Source of the DNA: JBLHKE01 sp047619485
GTDB taxonomy: Bacteria > Verrucomicrobiota > Verrucomicrobiia > Verrucomicrobiales > DEV007
DNA: 6,911 bases
Reading direction: 5' to 3'
NCBI GenBank assembly: GCA_047619485.1
Contig: JBLHKE010000418.1
Location: 1 to 6,911 of the forward strand
Position numbers and translations under genes: made by a program. Under the pieces are notes generated by a model. The model saw only the letters and a list, made by a program, of their open reading frames with translations, was not told the DNA's origin and did not search any database. Shown here piece by piece: positions 1 to 5,887 of this stretch. Numbering within the stretch: position 1 is the first letter of the stretch; every line of letters starts with the position of its first letter.

Positions 1-1
1 C

Positions 2-421
2 GCCAAAGAGAAAGCCGAGAACGAACAGGCCGAGCGGCTCGAGCGCTTGATCGCCGCGACCGAACGGCTCGCGGCGGCGATCGAAAAAAACGGCGCCAAC
101 CTTCCGCAGGACGCGCAGCAGATCGTCGAAGAGATTGTCCCCTTCGAGCGCGACCGCAATGACCACCGCAGCGTCATCACCCACCTGCACGATGAGATCG
201 CCATCTGCAATCAGCACCCGATCATCATCCACCGACGTCCGACCTCGCAGCCCTACTGCCCGCCGGTGCACTGGCCAGTGGCGACTCCTGTGTGCGAGAC
301 GCCAACGATCGTCATCAGGCCATCACGGCCAAGCATCCACCCGCGGCAACCGCAGGTGCGCCCTGTGATCGCTCCGCGGCAACCCTCTGTCCCACAGCCG
401 CGAGTGCGCCCAGCGCGCTAG
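2..421 (+). CDS. hypothetical protein, 3' part (5' end outside window)
   Basis: The reading frame is open from the first bases of the window to a TAG stop at 419-421, giving at least 139 residues; the true start lies upstream, although a TTG at 47 is a possible internal start. I do not recognise the family. The first 45 or so visible residues are rich in Ala, Glu, Arg and Leu with heptad-like spacing (AKEKAENEQAERLERL), suggesting a coiled coil. The middle has a short segment CNQHPIIIHRRP. The last 60 residues are rich in Pro, Arg, Val and Gln with loosely repeated PRQPxV and RPxRP units, which suggests an unstructured basic tail. The stop is nine bases before the next gene and in the same frame, so the two are probably cotranscribed. 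Function unknown; the reading frame itself is fairly likely to be real because codon third positions are GC-rich as in neighbouring genes. Confidence 0.55.
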   Translation, partial: AKEKAENEQAERLERLIAATERLAAAIEKNGANLPQDAQQIVEEIVPFERDRNDHRSVITHLHDEIAICNQHPIIIHRRPTSQPYCPPVHWPVATPVCETPTIVIRPSRPSIHPRQPQVRPVIAPRQPSVPQPRVRPAR

Positions 422-430
422 ATCGCAACG

Positions 431-1522
431 ATGCGAGTCTCGCTCCCACTCGACCGCATTGCCGAAACCTGGCCTGCCAGCTTGCGGCGGCCCGACCTGA
501 AACTCGGCGCTGTCCTGCACCAGGCGTCCGTCAACCACGGGCTGCGCCACACCCTGGAGATCCTCCGCAGTCACGACGGCGAACTGTTCTCCCTCGACGC
601 CTTGTTCGGTCCACAGCACGGGTTCGCTGGCACGACCCAGGACAACATGATCGAGTGGCAAGGCTACCAGCACCCGCAGCTCGGCATCCCAGTCTATAGC
701 CTCTACGGCGAACACCGCGAACCCACCGCCGAGATGCTCGACGGTCTTGACGCAATGTTAGTCGACCTGTTCGACATCGGTGCGCGCTACTACACCTTCA
801 TCTGGACACTCTACCTGTGCCTGCGCGCGGCCGAGAAAGCGGGCATCCCGCTGCTCGTCGCCGACCGTCCCAATCCGATCAACGGTGTTACCTGCGAGGG
901 CGAATTGCTCGACCCCGACTACCGATCCTTTGTCGGCCTGCACCCGATTCAAGTGCGTCACGCTATGACCATCGGCGAACTCGCCCAGCTGTTCCAGCGC
1001 GAGGCCTTTCCCGACTGCGAGCTGCACGTCCTGCCGATCGACGGCTGGCAGCGCGAGCACTGGCACGACCAGACGGGTCTCCCTTGGGTGATGCCCTCGC
1101 CCAACATGCCGACCTTGGACAGCGCCACTGTCTACCCCGGCATGTGCCTGCTCGAGGCCACCAACCTCTCCGAAGGCCGCGGCACCACCCGGCCGTTCGA
1201 ACTATTCGGCGCGCCGTTCATTGATTCGCAAGAACTCATCGCCGACCTGGTAGAAAAACGTCTGCCCGGCGTGCACTTTCGCCCAGCCGACTTCGAGCCA
1301 ACTTTCCAAAAATTCGCCGGTCAAATCTGTCACGGTGCGCAGATCCACGTCATCGATCGCGACGAGTTCCTCCCGCTGCAGACCGCGACGACGATCCTTG
1401 ACGCCGTCCGCCAGCGCTGGCCAGACGACTTCGCCTGGAAGCCACCACCGTACGAATACGAGACCGAGCAACAACCGATCGAGATCCTAGCCGGCGGTTC
1501 GCTCGGGAAGTTTTTCCCGTAA
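431..1522 (+). CDS. namZ: DUF1343 / GH171 exo-beta-N-acetylmuramidase (NamZ-like), C-terminally shortened
   Basis: This 363-residue protein matches the DUF1343 family, whose studied members (NamZ/YbbC of Bacillus subtilis) remove N-acetylmuramic acid from non-reducing ends of peptidoglycan fragments during wall recycling. Visible family signatures in order: HQAS (30-33), FGPQHGF (59-65), PVYSLYGE (87-94), DRPNPI (145-150), SPNMPTLD (from 223), and NLSEGRGTTRPFE (245-257). The N-terminal half corresponds to the Rossmann-like domain. ATG 431 is chosen because a stop lies 12 bases upstream in frame and HQAS falls at the usual distance. There is no Shine-Dalgarno sequence and no signal peptide, so the product would be cytoplasmic unless the start is wrong. 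The end is odd: family members normally continue about 30-40 residues past the LAG motif (here LAGG) into an amphipathic helix and a final aromatic-rich strand. Here the frame stops after GSLGKFFP, exactly where repeat element A1 begins. Family assignment is strong; activity of the shortened protein is uncertain. Confidence 0.9.
   Translation: MRVSLPLDRIAETWPASLRRPDLKLGAVLHQASVNHGLRHTLEILRSHDGELFSLDALFGPQHGFAGTTQDNMIEWQGYQHPQLGIPVYSLYGEHREPTAEMLDGLDAMLVDLFDIGARYYTFIWTLYLCLRAAEKAGIPLLVADRPNPINGVTCEGELLDPDYRSFVGLHPIQVRHAMTIGELAQLFQREAFPDCELHVLPIDGWQREHWHDQTGLPWVMPSPNMPTLDSATVYPGMCLLEATNLSEGRGTTRPFELFGAPFIDSQELIADLVEKRLPGVHFRPADFEPTFQKFAGQICHGAQIHVIDRDEFLPLQTATTILDAVRQRWPDDFAWKPPPYEYETEQQPIEILAGGSLGKFFP
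1504..1519 (+). terminator. short hairpin at the end of the namZ-like gene
   Basis: Six-base arms CGGGAA (1504-1509) and TTCCCG (1514-1519) flank a small GT-rich loop directly before the TAA stop. It could be a weak transcription stop or simply part of the end of element A1. There is no U-tract after it, so a classical intrinsic terminator is not supported. Confidence 0.2.
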
Positions 1523-1689
1523 CGTGGTCTTTAGGCTGCGTCCGCCGAAGCGATCCCATTCTCTGATGGCTATTGCGCGAACGGAATCCAAGGGCATCTG
1601 GCGTGTCATCGAGAGCACAGGCGATGCGCAGACGAGACTGCCGTTTCTGACGCAGCCTCTAAAGGCCACGCTACATGGCTGCGCCTTTT

Positions 1690-1856
1690 TTAAGAGCCTG
1701 TCGGACTTACCCGATCCGGCAAGAATCATTTTATAATTCGCCCAGATTGGCCCGCTGAATCGTCATTGAATCGATTCAAATCCTCCTCAGCAAGCCGATC
1801 TGGATCGGAATTCTAAAACGTTTTGCTCGAATCCTCTAAGCTCGACAGGCTCTTAA
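1690..1856. mobile_element. element B: 159-bp palindromic MITE-like element with flanking TTAA
   Basis: TTAA occurs at 1690-1693 and 1853-1856. Just inside are inverted termini, GAGCCTGTCGGACTTA (1694-1709) and the reverse complement of 1837-1852, GAGCCTGTCGAGCTTA, matching at 14 of 16. Pairing continues with mismatches and small gaps inward to GCTGA (1754-1758) against TCAGC (1787-1791), so nearly the whole element can fold into one long hairpin whose loop holds the palindrome GAATCGATTC. No coding frame is evident. The flanking TTAA is either the target duplication or the outermost part of the termini. Removing B and one TTAA leaves sequence that aligns without a gap to the right end of element A copy 2, which has TTGA at the equivalent place. 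That is good evidence that B was inserted into A1. Confidence 0.75.
1707..1737 (+). promoter_or_regulatory. possible weak outward promoter inside element B
   Basis: A perfect TATAAT is at 1732-1737, but the best upstream box, TTACCC at 1707-1712, is a poor -35 with a 19-base spacer. It faces lpd, about 460 bases away. Because this segment is part of an AT-richer palindromic arm, the match may be chance. Confidence 0.15.
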
Positions 1857-1865
1857 CCTAATGCC

Positions 1866-2198
1866 AATGGGCATTCCTGCTCATTTTGGGAGGCATTCGT
1901 GGCGGCTTGACAGGCAGGAGCGCCCGAATTACCTGGCGGCGGCCAGTTTTGCAACAGTTTGGACGGGCGTGCCAAGGTTCAGTAAATCTCAAGGACGTCC
2001 GGCCAAATTCTTTCCTATTCCATCCGGGGTGGGTGCCGAGCGATAAGCTTAATCCAGCTTGGACAGCTGTTTAATAACGGTCGCCAGCCCCGGTGGTTTC
2101 AAGGTCGAGCGCACTTTATCCCTTGCGATCAACCACCATCGCCGATAATCATTTGCCCACGGTAAATTCTTGCCGGAAACCTTAATTTTCGCCCTAAA
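1866..2198. other. intergenic stretch between element A1 and lpd, no supported gene
   Basis: These 333 bases lie between the end of element A1 and the lpd start. Short open frames exist on the plus strand (62 codons from 1886 and 61 from 1861), but they overlap in two frames, have no recognisable motif and no ribosome binding site. Small structures visible: the direct repeat GGCATTC (around 1870 and 1892), the palindrome GGACGTCC (1993-2000), and the near-palindrome AAGCTTAATCCAGCTT. I could not find the missing C-terminal codons of the namZ-like gene here in any frame. It may hold the lpd leader and perhaps another dispersed repeat. Confidence 0.5.
2123..2149 (+). promoter_or_regulatory. candidate promoter of lpd
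   Basis: TTGCGA at 2123-2128 and GATAAT at 2144-2149 resemble -35 and -10 boxes, but the 15-base spacer is short. It would give a leader of about 40 bases. An alternative AT-rich region at 2180-2198 directly abuts the start codon. The evidence is composition only. Confidence 0.22.
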
Positions 2199-3584
2199 AT
2201 GAGCAAATACGATCTCATCGTCATCGGTGGTGGCCCGGCAGGATATGTCGGGGCAATCCGCGCCGCCCAACTCGGGAAAAAAGTCGCCTGTGTCGAGATG
2301 GACCGTGCCGGTGGCACCTGCCTCAACTGGGGCTGCATCCCGACCAAATCCCTGCTGCGCAACGCCGAGCTCTACCAGATCATGCAGCACAAGGCCGACG
2401 AGTTCGGCTTCAAGTTCGACAATCTCGACTACGACTGGGACAAGATCATCGAGCGCTCGCGTACCGTTTCGGGTCGCCTCGCCGGTGGCATCGAGTTCCT
2501 CTTCAAGAAGAACGGTATCGACTACATCCTCGGCAAGGGCAGCGTGCCAGAGTCGGGCAAGGTTGAGGTCGAGAAAGCCGACGGCGGCAAGGAGACGCTC
2601 GAGGCCGACAACATCCTCATCAGCACCGGTTGCAAGACGCGCGAGTTCCCGGATTTTCCGATCAATGGCAAGACGGTCATCGGCAGCCACGATGCCATGA
2701 TCCTCAAGCCGCAGCCGAAGAGCATGGTCATCATCGGCGCCGGCGCGATCGGCGTCGAGTTCGCGTATTTCTACAAAGCCTTCGGCACTGACGTCACCAT
2801 CGTCGAGATGATGCCAAACCTGCTGCCGGTCGAGGACACAGACGTTAGTAAAACGTTAGAGCGCTCATTTAAGAAGCAGAAGTTCAATCTCAAGCTCGGC
2901 CACAAGGTCGTCGCTACCAAAGACACTGGCGACGGTGTCGAGATCACTGTACAGGCCGAGGGCAAAGAACCCGAGGTCATCAAGGCAGACGTCGCGCTTG
3001 TCGCCATTGGCGTCGCACCGGTGCTACCAGGCGGGCTTGAGCCAGAGCTCGAGCGCGGTTACATCACCGTTGACGACAACTATCAGACCAGTATCCCCGG
3101 TGTTTATGCGGCCGGCGATATCATCGGGCCACCGTGGCTCGCACACGTCGCTAGCTTCGAGGCAATCCAGGCCGTCGAGGGCATGTTCACCGACAAGCAA
3201 CCGAAGAAGGTCGATACCTTCCCGGGCTGCACATATTGCCAGCCACAGGTCGCCAGCGTCGGTTTGACCGAGCGCGCGGTGAAGGAGAAGGGGCTCGAGT
3301 ACAAGGTAGGCACCTTTCCATTCCAGGCGTCGGGCAAGGCGCAGGCGGTCGGCGAGGTTGAAGGTTTCGTGAAGCTCATCTTCGGCGAGCCGCACGGCGA
3401 GATCCTCGGTGCGCATATCATCGGCAACGAGGCCACCGAGCTCATCGCAGAGATGGGTTTGGCGATCAACAGCGAGCTGACTGCTGAAGATATCCAGAAC
3501 ACGATCCACGCGCACCCGACCCTGAGCGAGAGCATCATGGAAGCCTCCGAGGCCGCCTTTGGCCACGCGATCCATATCGTGTAG
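2199..3584 (+). CDS. lpdA: dihydrolipoyl dehydrogenase (E3)
   Basis: This complete 461-residue flavoprotein reoxidises dihydrolipoyl groups of 2-oxoacid dehydrogenase complexes and/or the glycine cleavage system, passing electrons through FAD to NAD+. Visible features: FAD-binding GGGPAG (10-15), the redox disulfide in GGTCLNWGCIPTK with Cys41 and Cys46, the NAD-binding IIGAGAIG (178-185), a second FAD contact GVYAAGDI, and the C-terminal interface motif HAHPTLSE with catalytic His439 and Glu444. No residue of the mechanism is missing and the length is normal. It lacks an N-terminal lipoyl domain. ATG 2199 gives the canonical MSKYDLIVIGGGPAG start, but no Shine-Dalgarno sequence precedes it. 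The E1, E2 or glycine-cleavage genes are not beside it, so its partner complex cannot be told from context. The downstream phosphatase remnant starts 21 bases after the stop and may have been cotranscribed. Confidence 0.97.
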   Translation: MSKYDLIVIGGGPAGYVGAIRAAQLGKKVACVEMDRAGGTCLNWGCIPTKSLLRNAELYQIMQHKADEFGFKFDNLDYDWDKIIERSRTVSGRLAGGIEFLFKKNGIDYILGKGSVPESGKVEVEKADGGKETLEADNILISTGCKTREFPDFPINGKTVIGSHDAMILKPQPKSMVIIGAGAIGVEFAYFYKAFGTDVTIVEMMPNLLPVEDTDVSKTLERSFKKQKFNLKLGHKVVATKDTGDGVEITVQAEGKEPEVIKADVALVAIGVAPVLPGGLEPELERGYITVDDNYQTSIPGVYAAGDIIGPPWLAHVASFEAIQAVEGMFTDKQPKKVDTFPGCTYCQPQVASVGLTERAVKEKGLEYKVGTFPFQASGKAQAVGEVEGFVKLIFGEPHGEILGAHIIGNEATELIAEMGLAINSELTAEDIQNTIHAHPTLSESIMEASEAAFGHAIHIV

Positions 3585-3777
3585 GCGGATCCGGCTGTGG
3601 ATTTGTGGATTGGATCACCGATGACATCCTGATCGGAAACTACCTTGACGCCCAGGATTTCGGGGCGCTCAAGGACGCCGGTGTAGAGTTGATCATCGGC
3701 TTGAACGGCGAGCGCTACGATCTCGACTACGTCGGTATAGGTGTTCACAAGAGATACATGTATGACCTCATCTACAG

Positions 3778-3797
3778 TGCGGTCAATGGCCCCTTTG
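3778..3797 (+). repeat. left imperfect direct repeat flanking element A2
   Basis: These 20 bases match 4000-4019 at 16 positions, with the best-conserved parts being CAATG and CCCTTTG. Both copies are in the same reading frame of the phosphatase and encode Asn-x-Pro-Phe. It is a candidate diverged target-site duplication; chance similarity is possible because of the mismatches. Confidence 0.45.
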
Positions 3798-3999
3798 GCG
3801 TTAGGCTAAGCTGGCTAGTCGCGTAGTCTTTAGGCTGCGTCCGCCGAAGCGATTCCATTTTCTGATGGCCAGTGCGGGAACGGAATCCAAGGGCGTCTGG
3901 CGTGTCGTCGATAGCACAGGCCATGCGCGAACGGGACGGCCGTTTCTGACGCAGCTTAAAGGCTACGCTACAGGGCTGCGCCTTTTTTGACCGAACGCC
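3797..3999 (+). mobile_element. element A, copy 2 (A2), MITE-like insertion in the phosphatase gene
   Basis: The core 3823-3988 is the counterpart of A1 (about 89% identical by hand count) in the same orientation. Inverted ends are clear: GTAGTCTTTAGGCTGCGTC (3823-3841) pairs with the GACGCAGCTTAAAGGCTAC at the other side, 17 of 19. A weaker outer pair is GGCGTT (3797-3802) with AACGCC (3994-3999). Further inside, GATGGCCAGTGC pairs imperfectly with GCACAGGCCATG, so most of the element can fold as one hairpin. It encodes no transposase. The T-tract at 3983-3988 after GGCTGCGCC resembles an intrinsic terminator tail. That the element is an insertion is shown independently by the gene it splits. 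Confidence 0.8.
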
Positions 4000-4019
4000 T
4001 ACGGGCAATGATCCCTTTG
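4000..4019 (+). repeat. right imperfect direct repeat flanking element A2
   Basis: This is the partner of 3778-3797. The reading in phosphatase frame, Thr-Gly-Asn-Asp-Pro-Phe, is closer to the GNDP-type sequence common in this phosphatase family than the left copy, so this side probably keeps the original coding sequence and the left copy has drifted. Confidence 0.45.
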
Positions 4020-4300
4020 CATTTTTGAAGGCCGTCGACACCTTGCCTCACCTGCGCTTGATCCACCAACCGGTCTTCTTGCACTGCCACGCAGGGAAGA
4101 GTCGCTCGGCGGTGCTAGTTGCAGTGCACTTCATGAGAGATAAGGGGATGAGCCTGCCCGATGCGATGGAGCTAATTGCTTCGCAGCGTGATATTCGAAT
4201 CACCTCCGGCATGCAGGAGGCGCTGGATTTTCACCTGCGCGAATGAGCGACAAGGCGGTCGGATTGGAGTGACAGCGATGGGCTGTGTAGGCACTAGCTC

Positions 4301-4323
4301 ATCAGAACCTGTTTGGTCCTGAT
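4301..4323 (+). terminator. stem-loop between the phosphatase remnant and the toroid-protein gene
   Basis: ATCAGAACC (4301-4309) and GGTCCTGAT (4315-4323) pair at eight of nine positions around a TGTTT loop. There is no T-tract, so it may be a factor-assisted terminator, an mRNA 3' end structure, or a regulatory hairpin in the leader of the next gene. Confidence 0.3.
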
Positions 4324-4408
4324 CGCATCCGCTTCGCGATAGATGCATTGCTGGGCATCTCGATTTCGAACTTTTCGAAGTCGGGGAAAATCGAACATCC
4401 GAAGCCCA

Positions 4409-5887
4409 GTGAACCCACCAACCCATCCAATCCCACCGTACCACGCTTCCGCCGTGGCCTACTCGCCAGAGCTCGGCAGTGAGCTGCAAAAGGCACGCAC
4501 TGAAAATCAATCGCGGCTCACCGCGATCGCGATGACGCTGCTCATCCACCTGCTCGTCTTCGGCTTGCTCGCGTGGATTGTCCTCGTTCCGTTTAGCCCT
4601 GAGCCACCCACGATTGAATTCATAGCGCCAGCTTCTTCGAGCGAGAAACCGAAGCTCACCCCAAGGGATTTCACCGACCGGATCACTCGGGAAAAGCCAT
4701 CGCGCCCAAGTTCAGCGGCACCGATCGTCATCACAGCGCCAGTCCCTTCCGACGTCAGCCTCATCAGTGTGGAGGTCGATGTCGACACCTTTGGGATCGG
4801 TCTCGGCCACGACTTCAGTGGTGGCGGCTTCGAGGGAACCGGCCCTGGCGGCGGACCGCCCGGTGTTCCTGAAACGCTTAAGGGGCGCTGCAACCAGACG
4901 GATCGCATCAAGCGCCTGCGCGAGAACGGCGGCTCGCGCGACCTCGATCGCAAGGTGATCCGCGCGCTCGATTGGTTGCAGCAACAGCAGAACGCCGACG
5001 GCTCGTGGGGGCAGACTTATCCCGTGGCGATGACGGGTTTTGCAGTCCTCGCCTTCTCCGGTCATTGCGAGACGGTCGATTCACCGGAGTATGGCGAGAC
5101 ACTCATCAAAGCGATCGCCTACCTGGTAGACAAATCCGGCACCAACAACGGCATGCTCTCCAGCGTCCCTGGAAATCACGCCCCCTACGAACACGGCATC
5201 GCCACCTACGCGCTGGCAGAGGCCTATTCGCTCAACAAGAATGCACTCGCCAAACACCCGCGCATTTCGCCTGCCCTGCGCAACGCCGTGCCCATCATCA
5301 TCGAGGGACAGACGAAGGGTGGAGGTTGGTTGTATGCCTACCGGCAGAATGGCACGGGCGACCTGTCGATCTCGGGGTGGAACATTCAGGCGCTCAAGGC
5401 GGCGGAGTTGACCGGCCTCAAATTCAGCGGGCTGTCGAAAGCGAAGAAGCAAGCGCTCGCCTACCTCAAGGTTGCAGTAGCGCCCAATGGTCTCTACCGC
5501 TACCGCATCACTGATCGTCACCCCGGTCGCCTCAGCCTCACCGGTGTCGGAGTGCTCTGCGGCCGCATGCTCGGACAACCGATGCCTAACGAGGACAAGA
5601 GTTTCTCCGCCATCCTGGCAGCCGTGCCACAAGCGTATCGATCCGCGGATCTCTATGCGCTCTACTACAACTCTCAGGCCTGCTTTCAGAAAGGCGGCGC
5701 CACGTGGAAAAAATACAATAGCACCCAGCAAAAACTCATCATCGATTCGCAGGAGAAGGACGGCAGCTGGCCTGTGGCTGCAGGGCACATCGGTGGTGCC
5801 CAAGCAGATGCGAAGATCTACCACACCTGCTTGTGCACTTTGATGCTAGAGGTCTACTACCGTTATTTGCCTGCCACCGCGTCGTAG
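4409..5887 (+). CDS. membrane-anchored prenyltransferase/squalene-oxidase repeat (alpha/alpha-toroid) protein
   Basis: From GTG 4409 the protein has 492 residues. The frame is open from ATG 4343 (514 residues), but the extra 22 residues are Arg/Cys/Trp-rich with rare-looking codons; GTG 4454 is another option. No start has a clear ribosome binding site. Layout: short polar N-terminus; one membrane helix (about 39-62, AIAMTLLIHLLVFGLLAWIV); a Pro/Ser-rich stretch; a Gly-rich linker (about 127-158); then an alpha/alpha-toroid domain to the end. Toroid marks are the QW-like repeats NADGSWG (195-201) and KDGSWP (450-455), with helical repeats such as PYEHGIATYALAEAYSL and SISGWNIQALKAAELTG. The N-terminal plan resembles TonB-like anchors, placing the toroid in the periplasm. 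I see no DxDD or other cyclase acid motif, so terpene cyclisation is unlikely; a binding or scaffold role, as guessed for many such proteins in planctomycetes and verrucomicrobia, is inference. Confidence 0.85.
   Translation: MNPPTHPIPPYHASAVAYSPELGSELQKARTENQSRLTAIAMTLLIHLLVFGLLAWIVLVPFSPEPPTIEFIAPASSSEKPKLTPRDFTDRITREKPSRPSSAAPIVITAPVPSDVSLISVEVDVDTFGIGLGHDFSGGGFEGTGPGGGPPGVPETLKGRCNQTDRIKRLRENGGSRDLDRKVIRALDWLQQQQNADGSWGQTYPVAMTGFAVLAFSGHCETVDSPEYGETLIKAIAYLVDKSGTNNGMLSSVPGNHAPYEHGIATYALAEAYSLNKNALAKHPRISPALRNAVPIIIEGQTKGGGWLYAYRQNGTGDLSISGWNIQALKAAELTGLKFSGLSKAKKQALAYLKVAVAPNGLYRYRITDRHPGRLSLTGVGVLCGRMLGQPMPNEDKSFSAILAAVPQAYRSADLYALYYNSQACFQKGGATWKKYNSTQQKLIIDSQEKDGSWPVAAGHIGGAQADAKIYHTCLCTLMLEVYYRYLPATAS

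Larger units (their letters stand above)
1493..1865 (+). repeat. element A, copy 1 (A1), non-autonomous palindromic element, interrupted by element B
   Basis: The core at 1524-1691 aligns along its whole length with the core of copy 2 at 3823-3988, with about 19 differences in 168 columns by hand count (including one 2-base gap). Its ends form inverted repeats: GTAACGTGGTCTTTAG near 1519-1534 is matched in reverse complement around 1659-1675. The segment after element B (1855-1865, AACCTAATGCC) continues the alignment with the right end of copy 2 (GACCGAACGCC, 3989-3999), so the copy is split by B. The left limit near 1493 (GGCGGTT) is a guess from the GGCGTT end of copy 2. No transposase or conserved protein is encoded; a 2-base indel between the copies shifts any shared frame. 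A run of six T at 1686-1691 ends the core. This looks like a MITE-type element mobilised in trans; a structured RNA or regulatory repeat cannot be excluded. Confidence 0.75.
3605..4246 (+). pseudogene. dual-specificity / protein-tyrosine phosphatase family gene split by element A2
   Basis: The left part (GTG 3605 to about 3797) encodes MDWITDDILIGNYLDAQDF and on, the typical N-terminus of small DSP-like phosphatases. The right part (from about 4001 to TGA 4246) encodes the signature HCHAGKSRS (4082-4108), fitting HCxxGxxR(S/T) with the nucleophilic Cys and the phosphate-binding Arg, followed by the usual helices (AVLVAVHFMRDKGM) and the RITSGM segment. Between them lies element A2, which introduces a TAG at 3824-3826. 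Both parts are in the same frame, and both read Asn-x-Pro-Phe at the break (3785 and 4007). Deleting 222 bases, 3785-4006, would rejoin them into a 139-residue protein of normal family length. As it stands the left product lacks the catalytic loop and the right product lacks its N-terminal sheet, so the gene is probably dead unless the element is removed or the halves are expressed separately. The substrate is unknown; the family includes protein, RNA and lipid phosphatases. Confidence 0.88.

Noticed and set aside
1487..1729. Minus-strand open frame across element A1, sharing KKAQPCSVAF with a minus-strand frame in A2 (3772-4041).
   Set aside because: The shared peptide only reflects the DNA repeat. 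A 2-base indel between copies puts the rest of the two translations in different frames, so no protein is conserved.
1907..1929. TTGACA at 1907-1912 as a strong promoter box.
   Set aside because: No acceptable -10 sequence lies 16-18 bases downstream (TACCTG is the nearest), and nothing is encoded directly after it.
2049..2690. Long minus-strand open frame antisense to the start of lpd.
   Set aside because: It overlaps a certain gene with complete catalytic motifs and has a biased shadow composition with no recognisable domain.
3024..3748. Two long minus-strand open frames antisense to the 3' half of lpd.
   Set aside because: They are antisense shadows in GC-rich coding DNA, with no family motif and no start signal.
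3797..4000. Programmed frameshift or intein-like explanation for the split phosphatase.
   Set aside because: The intervening DNA is a copy of element A1 with stop codons and inverted ends, and the halves are in the same frame, so an insertion explains the break.
5081..5824. A 247-codon minus-strand open frame antisense to the toroid gene.
   Set aside because: The plus-strand protein shows clear QW-like repeats; the antisense product is Arg/Val/Glu-rich shadow sequence.
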